A stretch of 6,317 nt of DNA, taken from an uncultured Prevotella sp. (GTDB lineage: Bacteria > Bacteroidota > Bacteroidia > Bacteroidales > Bacteroidaceae). Position numbers and translations under genes: made by a program. Under the pieces are notes generated by a model that saw only the letters and a list, made by a program, of their open reading frames with translations, had not been told where the DNA came from and did no database searches. The stretch spans positions 1 to 6,317 of the forward strand of contig OMVH01000001.1 of NCBI GenBank assembly GCA_900314365.1, read 5' to 3'. Shown here in pieces: positions 1 through 5,863 of the stretch (its first letter is position 1; the number at the start of each line of letters is the position of its first letter).

Positions 1-8
1 CCTTCATG

Positions 9-56
9 ATGCGGACGGCCCCTAACCCTACCTAGCCGCGCCCTGCAAGTGGATAT
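9..56 (+). repeat. Decayed copy of the right end of the repeat element at 174-334
   Basis: ATGCGGACGGCC at 9-20 is identical to 298-309. The block 35-56, which ends in CCCTGCAAGTGGATAT, matches 316-337 at 21 of 22 positions. The two blocks are 14 bases apart here but only 6 apart in the intact arm, so the middle has diverged or been replaced. No matching left arm is visible upstream because the window begins here. Reading this as a remnant or a cut-off second copy is inference; the sequence matches are seen directly. Confidence 0.75.
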
Positions 57-65
57 TTGAGGACG

Positions 66-106
66 TACATCTAATATTCGATCACGAGCATCTTATCAAA
101 GATGTA
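66..106. repeat. Nested inverted repeats (hairpin-forming spacer)
   Basis: TACATCT at 66-72 is the reverse complement of AGATGTA at 100-106. Within that span CATCTT (89-94) pairs with AAGATG (99-104) around a 4-base loop. The two pairings share bases, so they are alternative folds. The segment lies between the decayed repeat copy and the intact element. No coding potential is seen in 57-173. Whether it belongs to the same repeat family cannot be told from one copy. Confidence 0.4.
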
Positions 107-173
107 GATAACCCAGCCGGGCAGTTAGCCCATAGCTTGTAACCGTCCGCAAACAAAGATTGCGGAAAGTATG

Positions 174-334
174 TCCACTGCAGGGTGCGGCCCTCGTGGC
201 CGTCCGCATCCTGCGAATATTGTAAGTGTGTGGAATTACTTGTCTGTCCGCATCCAGCAAATGTAGAAGTGTGTAGAGTTACTTGTTTGCCCGCAGAATG
301 CGGACGGCCACGAGGGCCGCACCCTGCAAGTGGA
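174..334. mobile_element. MITE-like element with long terminal inverted repeats, non-coding
   Basis: The left arm 174-209 and the right arm 298-334 are reverse complements. They share a 30-base perfect core (180-209 against 298-327), and TCCACT at the outer left end matches AGTGGA at the outer right end apart from one extra A at 328. The element is about 161 bases and encodes no transposase. TATG occurs immediately outside both ends (170-173 and 335-338), which fits a 4-base target-site duplication, though four bases can match by chance. Each arm also contains CGGCC and GGCCG around a 5-base loop, so each can fold alone. Alternatives are a REP/BIME-like extragenic palindrome or a large cruciform. 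The structure is seen in the sequence; mobility is inferred. Confidence 0.6.
202..288. repeat. Imperfect tandem duplication, 44- and 43-base units
   Basis: Unit 1 (202-245) and unit 2 (246-288) both begin with GTCCGCATCC and share AAGTGTGT and TTACTTGT in the same order. By eye about 36 of 44 positions match with one gap. A degenerate third start, GCCCGCA, follows at 289. The first unit begins inside the left arm of the inverted-repeat element, so the duplication fills most of its interior. GTCCGCA also appears at 145-151, and its inverse TGCGGAC at 10-16 and 299-305, showing that one heptamer recurs through the cluster. Confidence 0.7.
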
Positions 335-345
335 TATGGCGCACC

Positions 346-657
346 CGATAAAACCTGTGGTTAGACAGGCGAACTCGAGAGCACTATATCTTTTACAAAA
401 ACAAATAAAGCCCTCACGATGGCACAAAGGGTTTTCTTGGTTTTGGTTATGAAACTAAGAACCAAGCCACAGAATTAATCGGGTGAGCCACAAAAGTGGC
501 GAAAACGGAACGTCTCGGATTTCACTCAGTCCTTACTTGCGAACGGCCCGAACTCTTTTTAGCTGTAATCGGCAAGAGAATAACGTTGTGGAAGTTGAGA
601 CAAGAGAATTATCAAAATTTTAACAGTCCACCTGTCGCATCGCACCAAACTTATCAC
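346..657. other. AT-rich intergenic stretch with no supported gene
   Basis: About 310 bases separate the repeat cluster from the first promoter. Two small inverted repeats are visible. CTTGGTT (436-442) pairs with AACCAAG (460-466). GCCAC (487-491) pairs with GTGGC (496-500) around AAAA. Neither is followed by a T-tract. Short open frames exist on both strands, but their composition is unlike the GC-rich genes downstream and they show no recognisable domain. This may be the end of a decayed region or simply a long upstream spacer. Confidence 0.5.
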
Positions 658-665
658 TATCTTTG
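658..665 (+). promoter_or_regulatory. Bacteroidota -7 promoter box for the nitroreductase-like gene
   Basis: TATCTTTG at 658-665 matches the TAnnTTTG -7 element used by the primary sigma factor of Bacteroidota. It lies 30 bases before the ATG at 696. No clean TTTG is found about 20 bases upstream, and the closest sequence, CCTG at 631-634, is a poor match, so the -33 half is weak or absent. Confidence 0.55.
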
Positions 666-695
666 CTGTTGTAAGCATTAAACATAAATCGTATT

Positions 696-1331
696 ATGAG
701 AAAACTGTTATTCCTTGCCCTCCTGCTCTTAGGGACTTCAGTCTCTGAGGCACAGGACATTCAGCTGCCTCAGCCCGACCTCAGCTGTCGCACCACCTTG
801 ATGCAAGCCCTCCAAAAGAGAAGTTCAACAAGAGCCTTCAGCGACCGCGACATCAGCAATGCTCAGCTGTCGACACTCCTTTGGGCCGCATGCGGTATCA
901 ACCGGCCGGCCGAAGGCAAGATTACTGCCCCTTCTGCCATCAACGCCCAGGACATCATGGTCATCGTGGTGCGCAAGGACGGAGCCTACCGATATGACCC
1001 AAAGGCGAACACGCTGAAGCAGCTCAGCACTAAGGACCTTCGTCCTGCCGTAGCCGGCCGACAGACTTTTGCTGCCAAGGCACCGCTGGCTCTCCTCATG
1101 GCCAGCGACCACAAGAAGTTCAGCAAGCTGCCTCCCGCAGCGGCATCGCGCATGGGAGCCATTGACTGCGGCTATGTCTCGCAGAACATCTGTCTCGCCT
1201 GCGCCGCCCTGGGCTTAGGCACAGTGCCTCGGGCCTCTATGGAAAGCGACACGCTGAAGAAGGAGTTAGGACTCGGCGACGATGTAGACCTGCTGATGAA
1301 CAACATTGTGGGCTGGCCAGAAGGAAAGTAA
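696..1331 (+). CDS. Secreted SagB/ThcOx-type nitroreductase-like protein
   Basis: The 211-residue product resembles the nitroreductase superfamily, whose members bind FMN and use NAD(P)H or other donors to reduce or oxidise small substrates. Visible family motifs are KRSSTR (residues 41-46, phosphate-side FMN contact in relatives), PSAINAQ (79-85), the helix GYVSQNICLACAALGLG (159-175) and a C-terminal GWPEGK (206-211) in place of the usual IGYP-like end. The short single-domain form fits the SagB/ThcOx-like dehydrogenase group. Residues 3-19 are a hydrophobic signal peptide with probable cleavage after SEA (19), which implies a periplasmic protein. That is unusual for a flavin enzyme, because FMN would have to be available outside the cytoplasm. 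There is no lipobox cysteine. The ATG at 696 is chosen because it is the only start that retains the signal peptide. The true substrate cannot be read from the sequence. Confidence 0.88.
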   Translation: MRKLLFLALLLLGTSVSEAQDIQLPQPDLSCRTTLMQALQKRSSTRAFSDRDISNAQLSTLLWAACGINRPAEGKITAPSAINAQDIMVIVVRKDGAYRYDPKANTLKQLSTKDLRPAVAGRQTFAAKAPLALLMASDHKKFSKLPPAAASRMGAIDCGYVSQNICLACAALGLGTVPRASMESDTLKKELGLGDDVDLLMNNIVGWPEGK

Positions 1332-1334
1332 AAC

Positions 1335-1358
1335 GACTATACCTTATTATATATAGTC
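1335..1358 (+). terminator. Weak hairpin after the nitroreductase-like gene
   Basis: GACTATA (1335-1341) and TATAGTC (1352-1358) form a 7-base-pair stem with a 10-base loop, just 4 bases after the stop codon. The stem is AT-rich and has no T-run after it, so it is at best a weak terminator. Transcription could continue into the esterase gene 64 bases downstream, for which no promoter is recognisable. Confidence 0.3.
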
Positions 1359-1395
1359 ACTAACTATCATTCAATGTATTGATTTCCTCCAACCC

Positions 1396-2076
1396 ATGAC
1401 TCTCCAACCAACGACCCTCCTGCTGGGTGGCAAGCCCCTTACAGTTTATGAAGCTTCCGCGCCCACTCATCTGCTGTTGCAGCCCTGCGATGAGCACGAC
1501 CTTGAAGGCATGGGGCAGGAGGCAGAGTCCATCGGCCGCTCAGCACCGGAAGCCTTCTCGCTCTACGCCCTGCATGTCGGCGACTGGTTCAACGAACTCT
1601 CGCCCTGGGCTGCACCTCCCGTTTTCGGCAAGCAGCCCTTCGGCGACGGTGCCGCGGCCACACTCTCATTCATCACGCGCCACGTCATTCCCGAGCTCCA
1701 CAGGCGGCACCCCGGCCTGCCAATCATTCTTGGCGGTTACTCCCTCGCAGGGCTCTTTGCCCTTTGGGCGGGCTACAACAGCTCACAGTTCGCTGCCATC
1801 GCAGCCGCCTCGCCCTCGGTGTGGTTTCCCGGCTGGCTGCCCTTTGCCTCCGCCCACACCATGCAGGCCCGGTCCGTCTACCTCAGTTTGGGCGACAAGG
1901 AGCCGCAAACGCGCAACGCCCGGATGGCAACTGTGGGCCAGGCCATTACCGCCCAGGCAGCACTGCTGCGTGCAGAGGGCAGAGAGTGCACGATGGAGTG
2001 GAACCAAGGCGGACACTTCCGCGACTCCGGACTGCGTACAGGCAAAGCCTTCGCATGGTGCATGCAGCATTGCTGA
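1396..2076 (+). CDS. Esterase-D-like alpha/beta hydrolase
   Basis: The 226-residue product is a single alpha/beta-hydrolase domain of the putative esterase family that includes enterochelin esterase-like and S-formylglutathione hydrolase-like proteins. The nucleophile elbow is GGYSLAG (113-119), giving Ser116. Asp167 in LGDKEP and His207 in GGHF are the likely remaining triad members, in the expected order and spacing. No signal peptide or membrane segment is seen, so it is probably cytoplasmic, unlike its three exported neighbours. The ATG at 1396 follows an AT-rich 64-base gap after the nitroreductase-like gene, and the family fold needs most of the N-terminal strand region, so later starts are unlikely. 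A long open frame overlaps it at 1427-2212, but only this frame carries the catalytic motifs. The natural ester is unknown, and a siderophore or acyl-glycan role would be guesswork. Confidence 0.85.
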   Translation: MTLQPTTLLLGGKPLTVYEASAPTHLLLQPCDEHDLEGMGQEAESIGRSAPEAFSLYALHVGDWFNELSPWAAPPVFGKQPFGDGAAATLSFITRHVIPELHRRHPGLPIILGGYSLAGLFALWAGYNSSQFAAIAAASPSVWFPGWLPFASAHTMQARSVYLSLGDKEPQTRNARMATVGQAITAQAALLRAEGRECTMEWNQGGHFRDSGLRTGKAFAWCMQHC

Positions 2077-2147
2077 CAGCCTGCATCCCACAACCCCATC
2101 GGCAAGAAACTCTCTCGCCAGGCAAAAGGCAAATTCCCCGCATTTTC

Positions 2148-2179
2148 TTTGCTGCATCAGAGGAATTGTGCTACCTTTG
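2148..2179 (+). promoter_or_regulatory. Bacteroidota promoter for the metallophosphoesterase gene
   Basis: TTTG at 2148-2151 and TACCTTTG at 2172-2179 match the -33 and -7 elements with a 20-base spacer, the usual geometry in this phylum. The -7 box ends 29 bases before the ATG at 2209, so the leader should be short, roughly 20 bases. This marks the start of a new transcription unit after the esterase gene, although read-through from upstream is not excluded because no terminator is visible in 2077-2147. Confidence 0.75.
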
Positions 2180-2208
2180 TACTTGAATAACATTCAATAC
2201 CATCACCT

Positions 2209-3411
2209 ATGAAATTCAAAAAATACTGTGGAGGCAGCAAGGCCACGCTCATATGCCTTGTGGCCACCCTCATGCTCAGTACCCCTTTGGCCAAGGCCAT
2301 CAAGATAGCCCACGGCCCCTATCTGCAGAATGTCACCGACAGTTCGGCTACCGTTGTGTGGATTTCAGACAAGCCCTCAATAGGCTGGATAGAACTGGCC
2401 CCCGACGACGGCACCAACTACTATGCCTGCGACCGTCCTAAGTTCTTTGATGTGGAGACAGGCATCAAGCGCACGGCTCACATCCACTCCGTAAAGCTCT
2501 CCGGTCTGCGGCCGGGCACGCGCTACCGCTACCGCGTCTACGCCAAAGAAGTGTTAGGCCGTGGTGCTGCCACCGGCCGCTACGGTGCCATCGCAGCCCT
2601 CGATGTGTTCACGGCCAAACCGCCCGTCTTCACCACGCTCGACAAGAACCGCAAAGAGGCCTCCTTCGTCGTACTCAACGACATCCATCAACGCGACTCC
2701 CTCATAGAGCCCATGCTGAAACAGGCTGACTTCGAAAACCGCGATATGGTGATTTACAATGGCGACATGGTGAACGCCTTCAATACGGACAGCATCCTCT
2801 ACAAAGGATTCCTCGACGAGACCGTGCGCGTCTTCGCCAAAGAGAAGCCCTGGTACTATGTGCGCGGCAACCATGAGACGCGTGGAAAGGCCGCTGAAAC
2901 CTTCCATCAGTACTTTTGCCCCCGCGAGCCTCATCTCTATTTCGCCTGGCAGCAGGGACCCGTCTTCTTCATCGCCCTCGACACCGGTGAGGACAAACCC
3001 GACGACGATATCGAATACTACGGATTCAACTGCTACGATGACTATCGCACAGAGCAGGCCCGCTGGCTGAAGGACATCATCAACTCTGAGGCCTACAAGA
3101 AAGCTCCCTTCCACGTGGTGGTGGGCCATGTTCCTCCCGCTACATCGCCCGATGCCTGGCATGGCGAGATTGAAGTGAAGGAGAAGTTCGCCAGCATTCT
3201 CAACAAGGCCAATGTCGACGTGATGATTTGCGCCCACCTCCATCAGTTCCGCTACACCCCGGCCTCCGCCGAAATCAACTTCCCCGTAGTGGTGAACTCC
3301 AACAACTCGAGCCTCTTCGGTGAGACCAAGGACGGAAAACTCCACCTGCACATTGCCGACCTCAAGGGCCGCACTGTGTTCGACCAGACCTTCGAAAGCC
3401 ACACACGCTGA
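2209..3411 (+). CDS. Secreted purple-acid-phosphatase-like metallophosphoesterase
   Basis: The 400-residue product is predicted to hydrolyse phosphate esters with a two-metal centre outside the cytoplasm. Residues 1-30 are a signal peptide ending AKA. Residues about 32-137 form a fibronectin-III-like N-terminal domain as in purple acid phosphatases, with GPYLQNVTDSSATVVW (36-51) and LRPGTRYRYRV (100-110). The calcineurin-like catalytic domain covers about 150-385. Its metal ligands are all visible: DIH (Asp158, His160), NGD (Asp186), GNHE (Asn221, His222), GH (His307) and AHLH (His343, His345). The last motif has Ala342 where GHxH has Gly, a mild deviation that keeps both histidines. It has its own promoter, and the glycosidase gene follows after 102 bases without a recognisable promoter, which suggests joint expression. 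The substrate (phosphosugar, phosphoglycan, nucleotide or phytate-like) cannot be decided from the sequence. Confidence 0.9.
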   Translation: MKFKKYCGGSKATLICLVATLMLSTPLAKAIKIAHGPYLQNVTDSSATVVWISDKPSIGWIELAPDDGTNYYACDRPKFFDVETGIKRTAHIHSVKLSGLRPGTRYRYRVYAKEVLGRGAATGRYGAIAALDVFTAKPPVFTTLDKNRKEASFVVLNDIHQRDSLIEPMLKQADFENRDMVIYNGDMVNAFNTDSILYKGFLDETVRVFAKEKPWYYVRGNHETRGKAAETFHQYFCPREPHLYFAWQQGPVFFIALDTGEDKPDDDIEYYGFNCYDDYRTEQARWLKDIINSEAYKKAPFHVVVGHVPPATSPDAWHGEIEVKEKFASILNKANVDVMICAHLHQFRYTPASAEINFPVVVNSNNSSLFGETKDGKLHLHIADLKGRTVFDQTFESHTR

Positions 3412-3428
3412 CGGCTCAGCCGGCTCAG
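3412..3428 (+). repeat. Short direct repeat after the phosphoesterase stop codon
   Basis: CGGCTCAG occurs at 3412-3419 and again at 3421-3428, one base apart, directly after the TGA. It may be a slippage duplication or a small binding site; nothing else in the window repeats it. Confidence 0.45.
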
Positions 3429-3440
3429 AGTAATAGCACA

Positions 3441-3477
3441 GCCCTCCCAGGCTTCGGACATCAGAGCCTGAGAGGGC
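3441..3477 (+). terminator. Strong hairpin between phosphoesterase and glycosidase genes
   Basis: GCCCTCCCAGGCT (3441-3453) pairs with AGCCTGAGAGGGC (3465-3477) at 12 of 13 positions, leaving one C-A mismatch and an 11-base loop. The stem is GC-rich and stable, but what follows (CGACTTCGACC) has no T-run, so it is not a textbook intrinsic terminator. It could be a partial terminator, an mRNA 3'-end stabiliser that sets different levels for the two genes, or a processing site. Confidence 0.4.
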
Positions 3478-3513
3478 CGACTTCGACCTAATACATACTA
3501 AGCGATATAAAAG

Positions 3514-5496
3514 ATGACAACAAGAACCTTAAGCCTTCTGTTCCTATTAGGCTTCACTGCACTCGTCCGCCCCTGCATGGCTGCCACAGATTTCTGGCAC
3601 CTGAACTCCTCGGGTGGCATCACGTGGACCTTCGACGGCCGCGCTCATTCCGACCACATCGAGATGTCAGGACAGCGCATGTCGTGCGTGCTGCGCTACG
3701 GAGTCAACGCGCAGGGAAACTTCCATTGCAACTTCGGTATGGTGTGGCCCATGCTGCGCACACTGCCCAACGACACCCACGCCAGCCTGCAACGGCAACT
3801 GGGATGGGATGCTCTTGAGGCGGTGACCGTGAACAAGCGCAGTCTCAGCGGCGAAAAGGTGAGCAGCATCACCCTCGACGGCATGATGACCGTGGAGAGC
3901 AATTACGGAGGCCTTCACCTGCGGCGTGTGCTCTCTCCTTCCACCCAGTTGCCTGCCTTCGTGATGGTCTACACGCTGAAGAACAATGCCGGTTACAATG
4001 TCACCATTGGCATTGACCGTCTGCAAAAGGAGATGCTCACTCCCGCCTCACTCGGTGTGAAAGGCTCCTACCGAATCGGTCTCGCTCTCGACAAGAGTGG
4101 CGCATGGCAGCTGGCCCCCGGCGACTCACTGTCCTTCTCGGCCCTGCTCTATGCAGTTGGCGGCGGCGAGCCCATGCCACAATGGAATGGAACAGAGGAA
4201 GTGGCCCAACGCCGCAAGCTGGTCAATCAGCTCATGGGCAGTCTGCAGCTCACAACCCCTGACCCTGTCATCAACCGCATGTTTGCCTTCGCCAAAATCA
4301 GAGCTTGCGAGAGCATCTTCCAAACCAAGGCGGGACCCATGCACAGTCCCGGTGGTGAAGCCTATTATGCAGCCGTCTGGGCCAACGACCAGGCTGAATA
4401 TGCCAATCCCTTCTTCCCCTTCATGGGCTATGGCTATGCCAACGAGAGCATCCACACCACCTACGGTCTCTTTGCTCGCTACATGAACGACGCCTACAAA
4501 CCACTGCCAAGCTCGGTCATCGCAGAGGGCGAAAGCTGCTGGAGTGCGGCCGGCGACCGTGGCGACGCAGCCATGATAGCCTACGGAGCCTCGCGCTGCG
4601 CATTGGAGTCGGGAAGCAAGACCGAGGCTCAGCGCCTCTACCCCATCATCAAATGGTGTCTGGAATACTGCCGGCGGAAGCTCACACCCGAGGGCGTGGT
4701 GGCATCGAACAGCGACGAGCTCGAAGGCCGCTTCCCCTCGGGTGAGGCCAACCTCTGCACATCGAGCCTCTATGCCGATGCACTGCTCTCGGCCTCCTAT
4801 CTGGCACGCGACCTCGGCGACAAGGCAGCCTCACTCTCCTATGCCCGACAGGCCAAGGAAATGAGAACCCATATTGACAGCTACTTCCATGCCACCATGG
4901 ACGGCTTCGACACTTACCGCTACTACAAAGGCAACGACAAGCTGAGGGCCTGGATATGCATTCCTCTCACGATGGGCATCTACGACCGCGCCAAAGGCAC
5001 CATCGACGCCCTCTTCTCCCCACGACTCTGGACCGACAACGGACTGCTCACACAAGAAGGCGACGGCACCTTCTGGGACCGCTCCACTCTCTATGCCCTC
5101 AGAGGAACCTTGGCCGCGGGAGAGACCGAACGGGCTATGAAGTTCCTCAGCTTCTACTCCCACCGCAGGCTGTTAGGCGACCATGTGCCCTATGCCATTG
5201 AGGCCTGGCCGGAAGGGGGCCAGCGACATCTCTCGGCTGAAAGCGCACTCTACGCCAGAATCTTCACTGAGGGCCTCTTCGGCATCCGCCCCACGGGACT
5301 CCACTCCATCAGCGTCACACCCCGCCTGCCCAAGGACTGGCAGGAGATGACGCTCAGCGACATCCACCTCTGCCAGAAGGTGTTCACACTCAGAGTGTGG
5401 CGTAGAGGCAGCAGCGTCCGTGTGTCGTTGCAGCAACAAGGCAAAAAAGCCGTTGAGAAAACAGGGAAAGAGACTTACGATTTCAAGCTCATGTAA
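3514..5496 (+). CDS. Secreted six-hairpin (alpha/alpha-barrel) glycosidase-like enzyme
   Basis: The 660-residue product has a signal peptide (about 1-23, ending in MA). An N-terminal beta-sandwich-like region (about 25-225) follows, then an alpha-rich barrel region (about 245-590) of the six-hairpin glycosidase superfamily, and a short C-terminal beta region (about 590-660). The stretch SALYARIFTEGLFGIRPTG (577-595) followed by TPRLPKDW (602-609) is characteristic of the barrel-to-sheet junction in several such families, including GH65, GH78 and GH95 relatives. Acidic residues in conserved-looking settings are Asp292 (WANDQAEY), Glu338/Glu340 (AEGESCW), Asp401/Glu402 (NSDELEGRF) and Glu563/Glu567 (IEAWPEGG). 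Which are catalytic cannot be settled here. I cannot assign a GH family or linkage. A debranching or amylo-1,6-glucosidase label is possible but unsupported. No promoter is seen upstream, so it is probably transcribed with the phosphoesterase. A strong terminator follows. Confidence 0.8.
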   Translation: MTTRTLSLLFLLGFTALVRPCMAATDFWHLNSSGGITWTFDGRAHSDHIEMSGQRMSCVLRYGVNAQGNFHCNFGMVWPMLRTLPNDTHASLQRQLGWDALEAVTVNKRSLSGEKVSSITLDGMMTVESNYGGLHLRRVLSPSTQLPAFVMVYTLKNNAGYNVTIGIDRLQKEMLTPASLGVKGSYRIGLALDKSGAWQLAPGDSLSFSALLYAVGGGEPMPQWNGTEEVAQRRKLVNQLMGSLQLTTPDPVINRMFAFAKIRACESIFQTKAGPMHSPGGEAYYAAVWANDQAEYANPFFPFMGYGYANESIHTTYGLFARYMNDAYKPLPSSVIAEGESCWSAAGDRGDAAMIAYGASRCALESGSKTEAQRLYPIIKWCLEYCRRKLTPEGVVASNSDELEGRFPSGEANLCTSSLYADALLSASYLARDLGDKAASLSYARQAKEMRTHIDSYFHATMDGFDTYRYYKGNDKLRAWICIPLTMGIYDRAKGTIDALFSPRLWTDNGLLTQEGDGTFWDRSTLYALRGTLAAGETERAMKFLSFYSHRRLLGDHVPYAIEAWPEGGQRHLSAESALYARIFTEGLFGIRPTGLHSISVTPRLPKDWQEMTLSDIHLCQKVFTLRVWRRGSSVRVSLQQQGKKAVEKTGKETYDFKLM

Positions 5497-5517
5497 CCTC
5501 AGAACTCCCTAACCATC

Positions 5518-5568
5518 AGCCTCATTCCGTAATGCTCATACAGCGATTTGCGGGATGAGGCTTTTATT
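5518..5568 (+). terminator. Intrinsic terminator after the glycosidase gene
   Basis: AGCCTCATTCCG (5518-5529) pairs with CGGGATGAGGCT (5551-5562), 12 pairs including one G-U. Three more inner pairs (one G-U, two A-T) extend the stem to 5532 and 5548, leaving a 15-base loop. TTTTATT follows directly (5562-5568). It lies 21 bases after the stop codon and ends the transcription unit before the SusC-like gene. Confidence 0.85.
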
Positions 5569-5712
5569 GAAACGGTTAAAAAAAGTATAAGTCACTGGGG
5601 GCGTTTTGTCTTTTTTTCAACAAACCGACCGTAATATTAAAGATTCCAACACAAAAATTAAGAAGTGCGAAGAAATAACTGTGAAGAAAAACAAAAAATA
5701 CTTCAGAAATAA
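5569..5712. other. AT-rich intergenic spacer, no gene seen
   Basis: Together with the leader up to 5863 this makes a gap of nearly 300 bases without a supported gene. The stretch holds A- and T-runs (for example 5578-5584 and 5611-5617) and has a base composition very unlike the flanking genes. An open frame on the minus strand (5576-5806) shows no domain and runs through the promoter of the next gene. AT-rich DNA upstream of a promoter may help RNA polymerase or regulator binding, but no specific operator is recognisable. Confidence 0.5.
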
Positions 5713-5744
5713 TTTGCACATCTTCGAATGTTGATGTATCTTTG
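5713..5744 (+). promoter_or_regulatory. Bacteroidota promoter for the SusC-like gene
   Basis: TTTG at 5713-5716 and TATCTTTG at 5737-5744 fit both consensus elements, with a 20-base spacer identical to that of the 2148-2179 promoter. The -7 box ends 119 bases before the SusC start, so the transcript should have a leader of about 110 bases. The two half-repeats ATCCA (5746-5750) and TGGAT (5766-5770) could form a small stem near the 5' end of that leader. Confidence 0.8.
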
Positions 5745-5795
5745 CATCCATGGAACAACTCTGTTTGGATCAAGCCTACTAAATGAACATTAACA

Positions 5796-5863
5796 ATGAC
5801 ATCCAATCTTAATCAAAGAGACGCGCTTTACCTAAAGTCACGTCCCTTTCAAACCAATCTTTA
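5796..5863 (+). CDS. Possible 22-codon leader ORF overlapping the SusC start
   Basis: ATG at 5796 opens a 22-codon frame, MTSNLNQRDALYLKSRPFQT plus two residues, ending with a TAA whose last base (5864) is the A of the SusC ATG, a TAATG overlap. The upstream context (AACATTAACA) is A-rich, which suits Bacteroidota initiation, and the frame lies within the predicted transcript. The peptide has no known domain. It could couple translation to the SusC gene, act as a regulatory leader peptide, or be chance, since frames this short are common. A second tiny frame begins at 5783 and stops at 5812. Confidence 0.25.

Noticed and set aside
20..33. CCCTAACCCTA resembles a vertebrate-type telomere repeat
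   Set aside because: Fewer than two units are present, inside a bacterial repeat remnant, with no end structure; chance resemblance.
259..266. CAAATGTA as a minus-strand -7 promoter box
   Set aside because: No CAAA lies about 20 bases to the right to act as -33, and no gene follows on that strand.
145..305. Recurring GTCCGCA units as a CRISPR array
   Set aside because: The repeats are imperfect, only two tandem units exist with no unique spacers of constant length, and both orientations occur; no cas gene is present.
236..427. Minus-strand 63-codon open frame
   Set aside because: It runs through the tandem and inverted repeats, has no domain, and has no promoter or start context.
496..681. 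Plus-strand 61-codon open frame starting with GTG
   Set aside because: It starts inside a small hairpin, reads through the -7 box at 658-665 and stops 14 bases before the real gene; its composition is unlike neighbouring genes. Probably a spurious frame.
1427..2212. 261-codon frame overlapping the esterase in another frame
   Set aside because: It is rich in Pro, Ser and Arg, as expected from a shifted GC-rich gene, and lacks any motif; the 1396-2076 frame carries the complete catalytic triad.
2554..3402. 282-codon minus-strand frame antisense to the phosphoesterase
   Set aside because: Long antisense frames are common opposite GC-rich codons; it is low-complexity in Val, Glu and Gly with no domain, and the sense frame has all metal-ligand motifs.
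5578..5617. AAAAAAAG / CTTTTTTT inverted pair as a regulatory hairpin
   Set aside because: The pairing is only poly-A with poly-T in AT-rich DNA, with no extension on either side.
5576..5806. Minus-strand 76-codon frame with a hydrophobic stretch
   Set aside because: It is driven by AT-rich sequence, overlaps the SusC promoter and leader, and has no recognisable promoter of its own on that strand.
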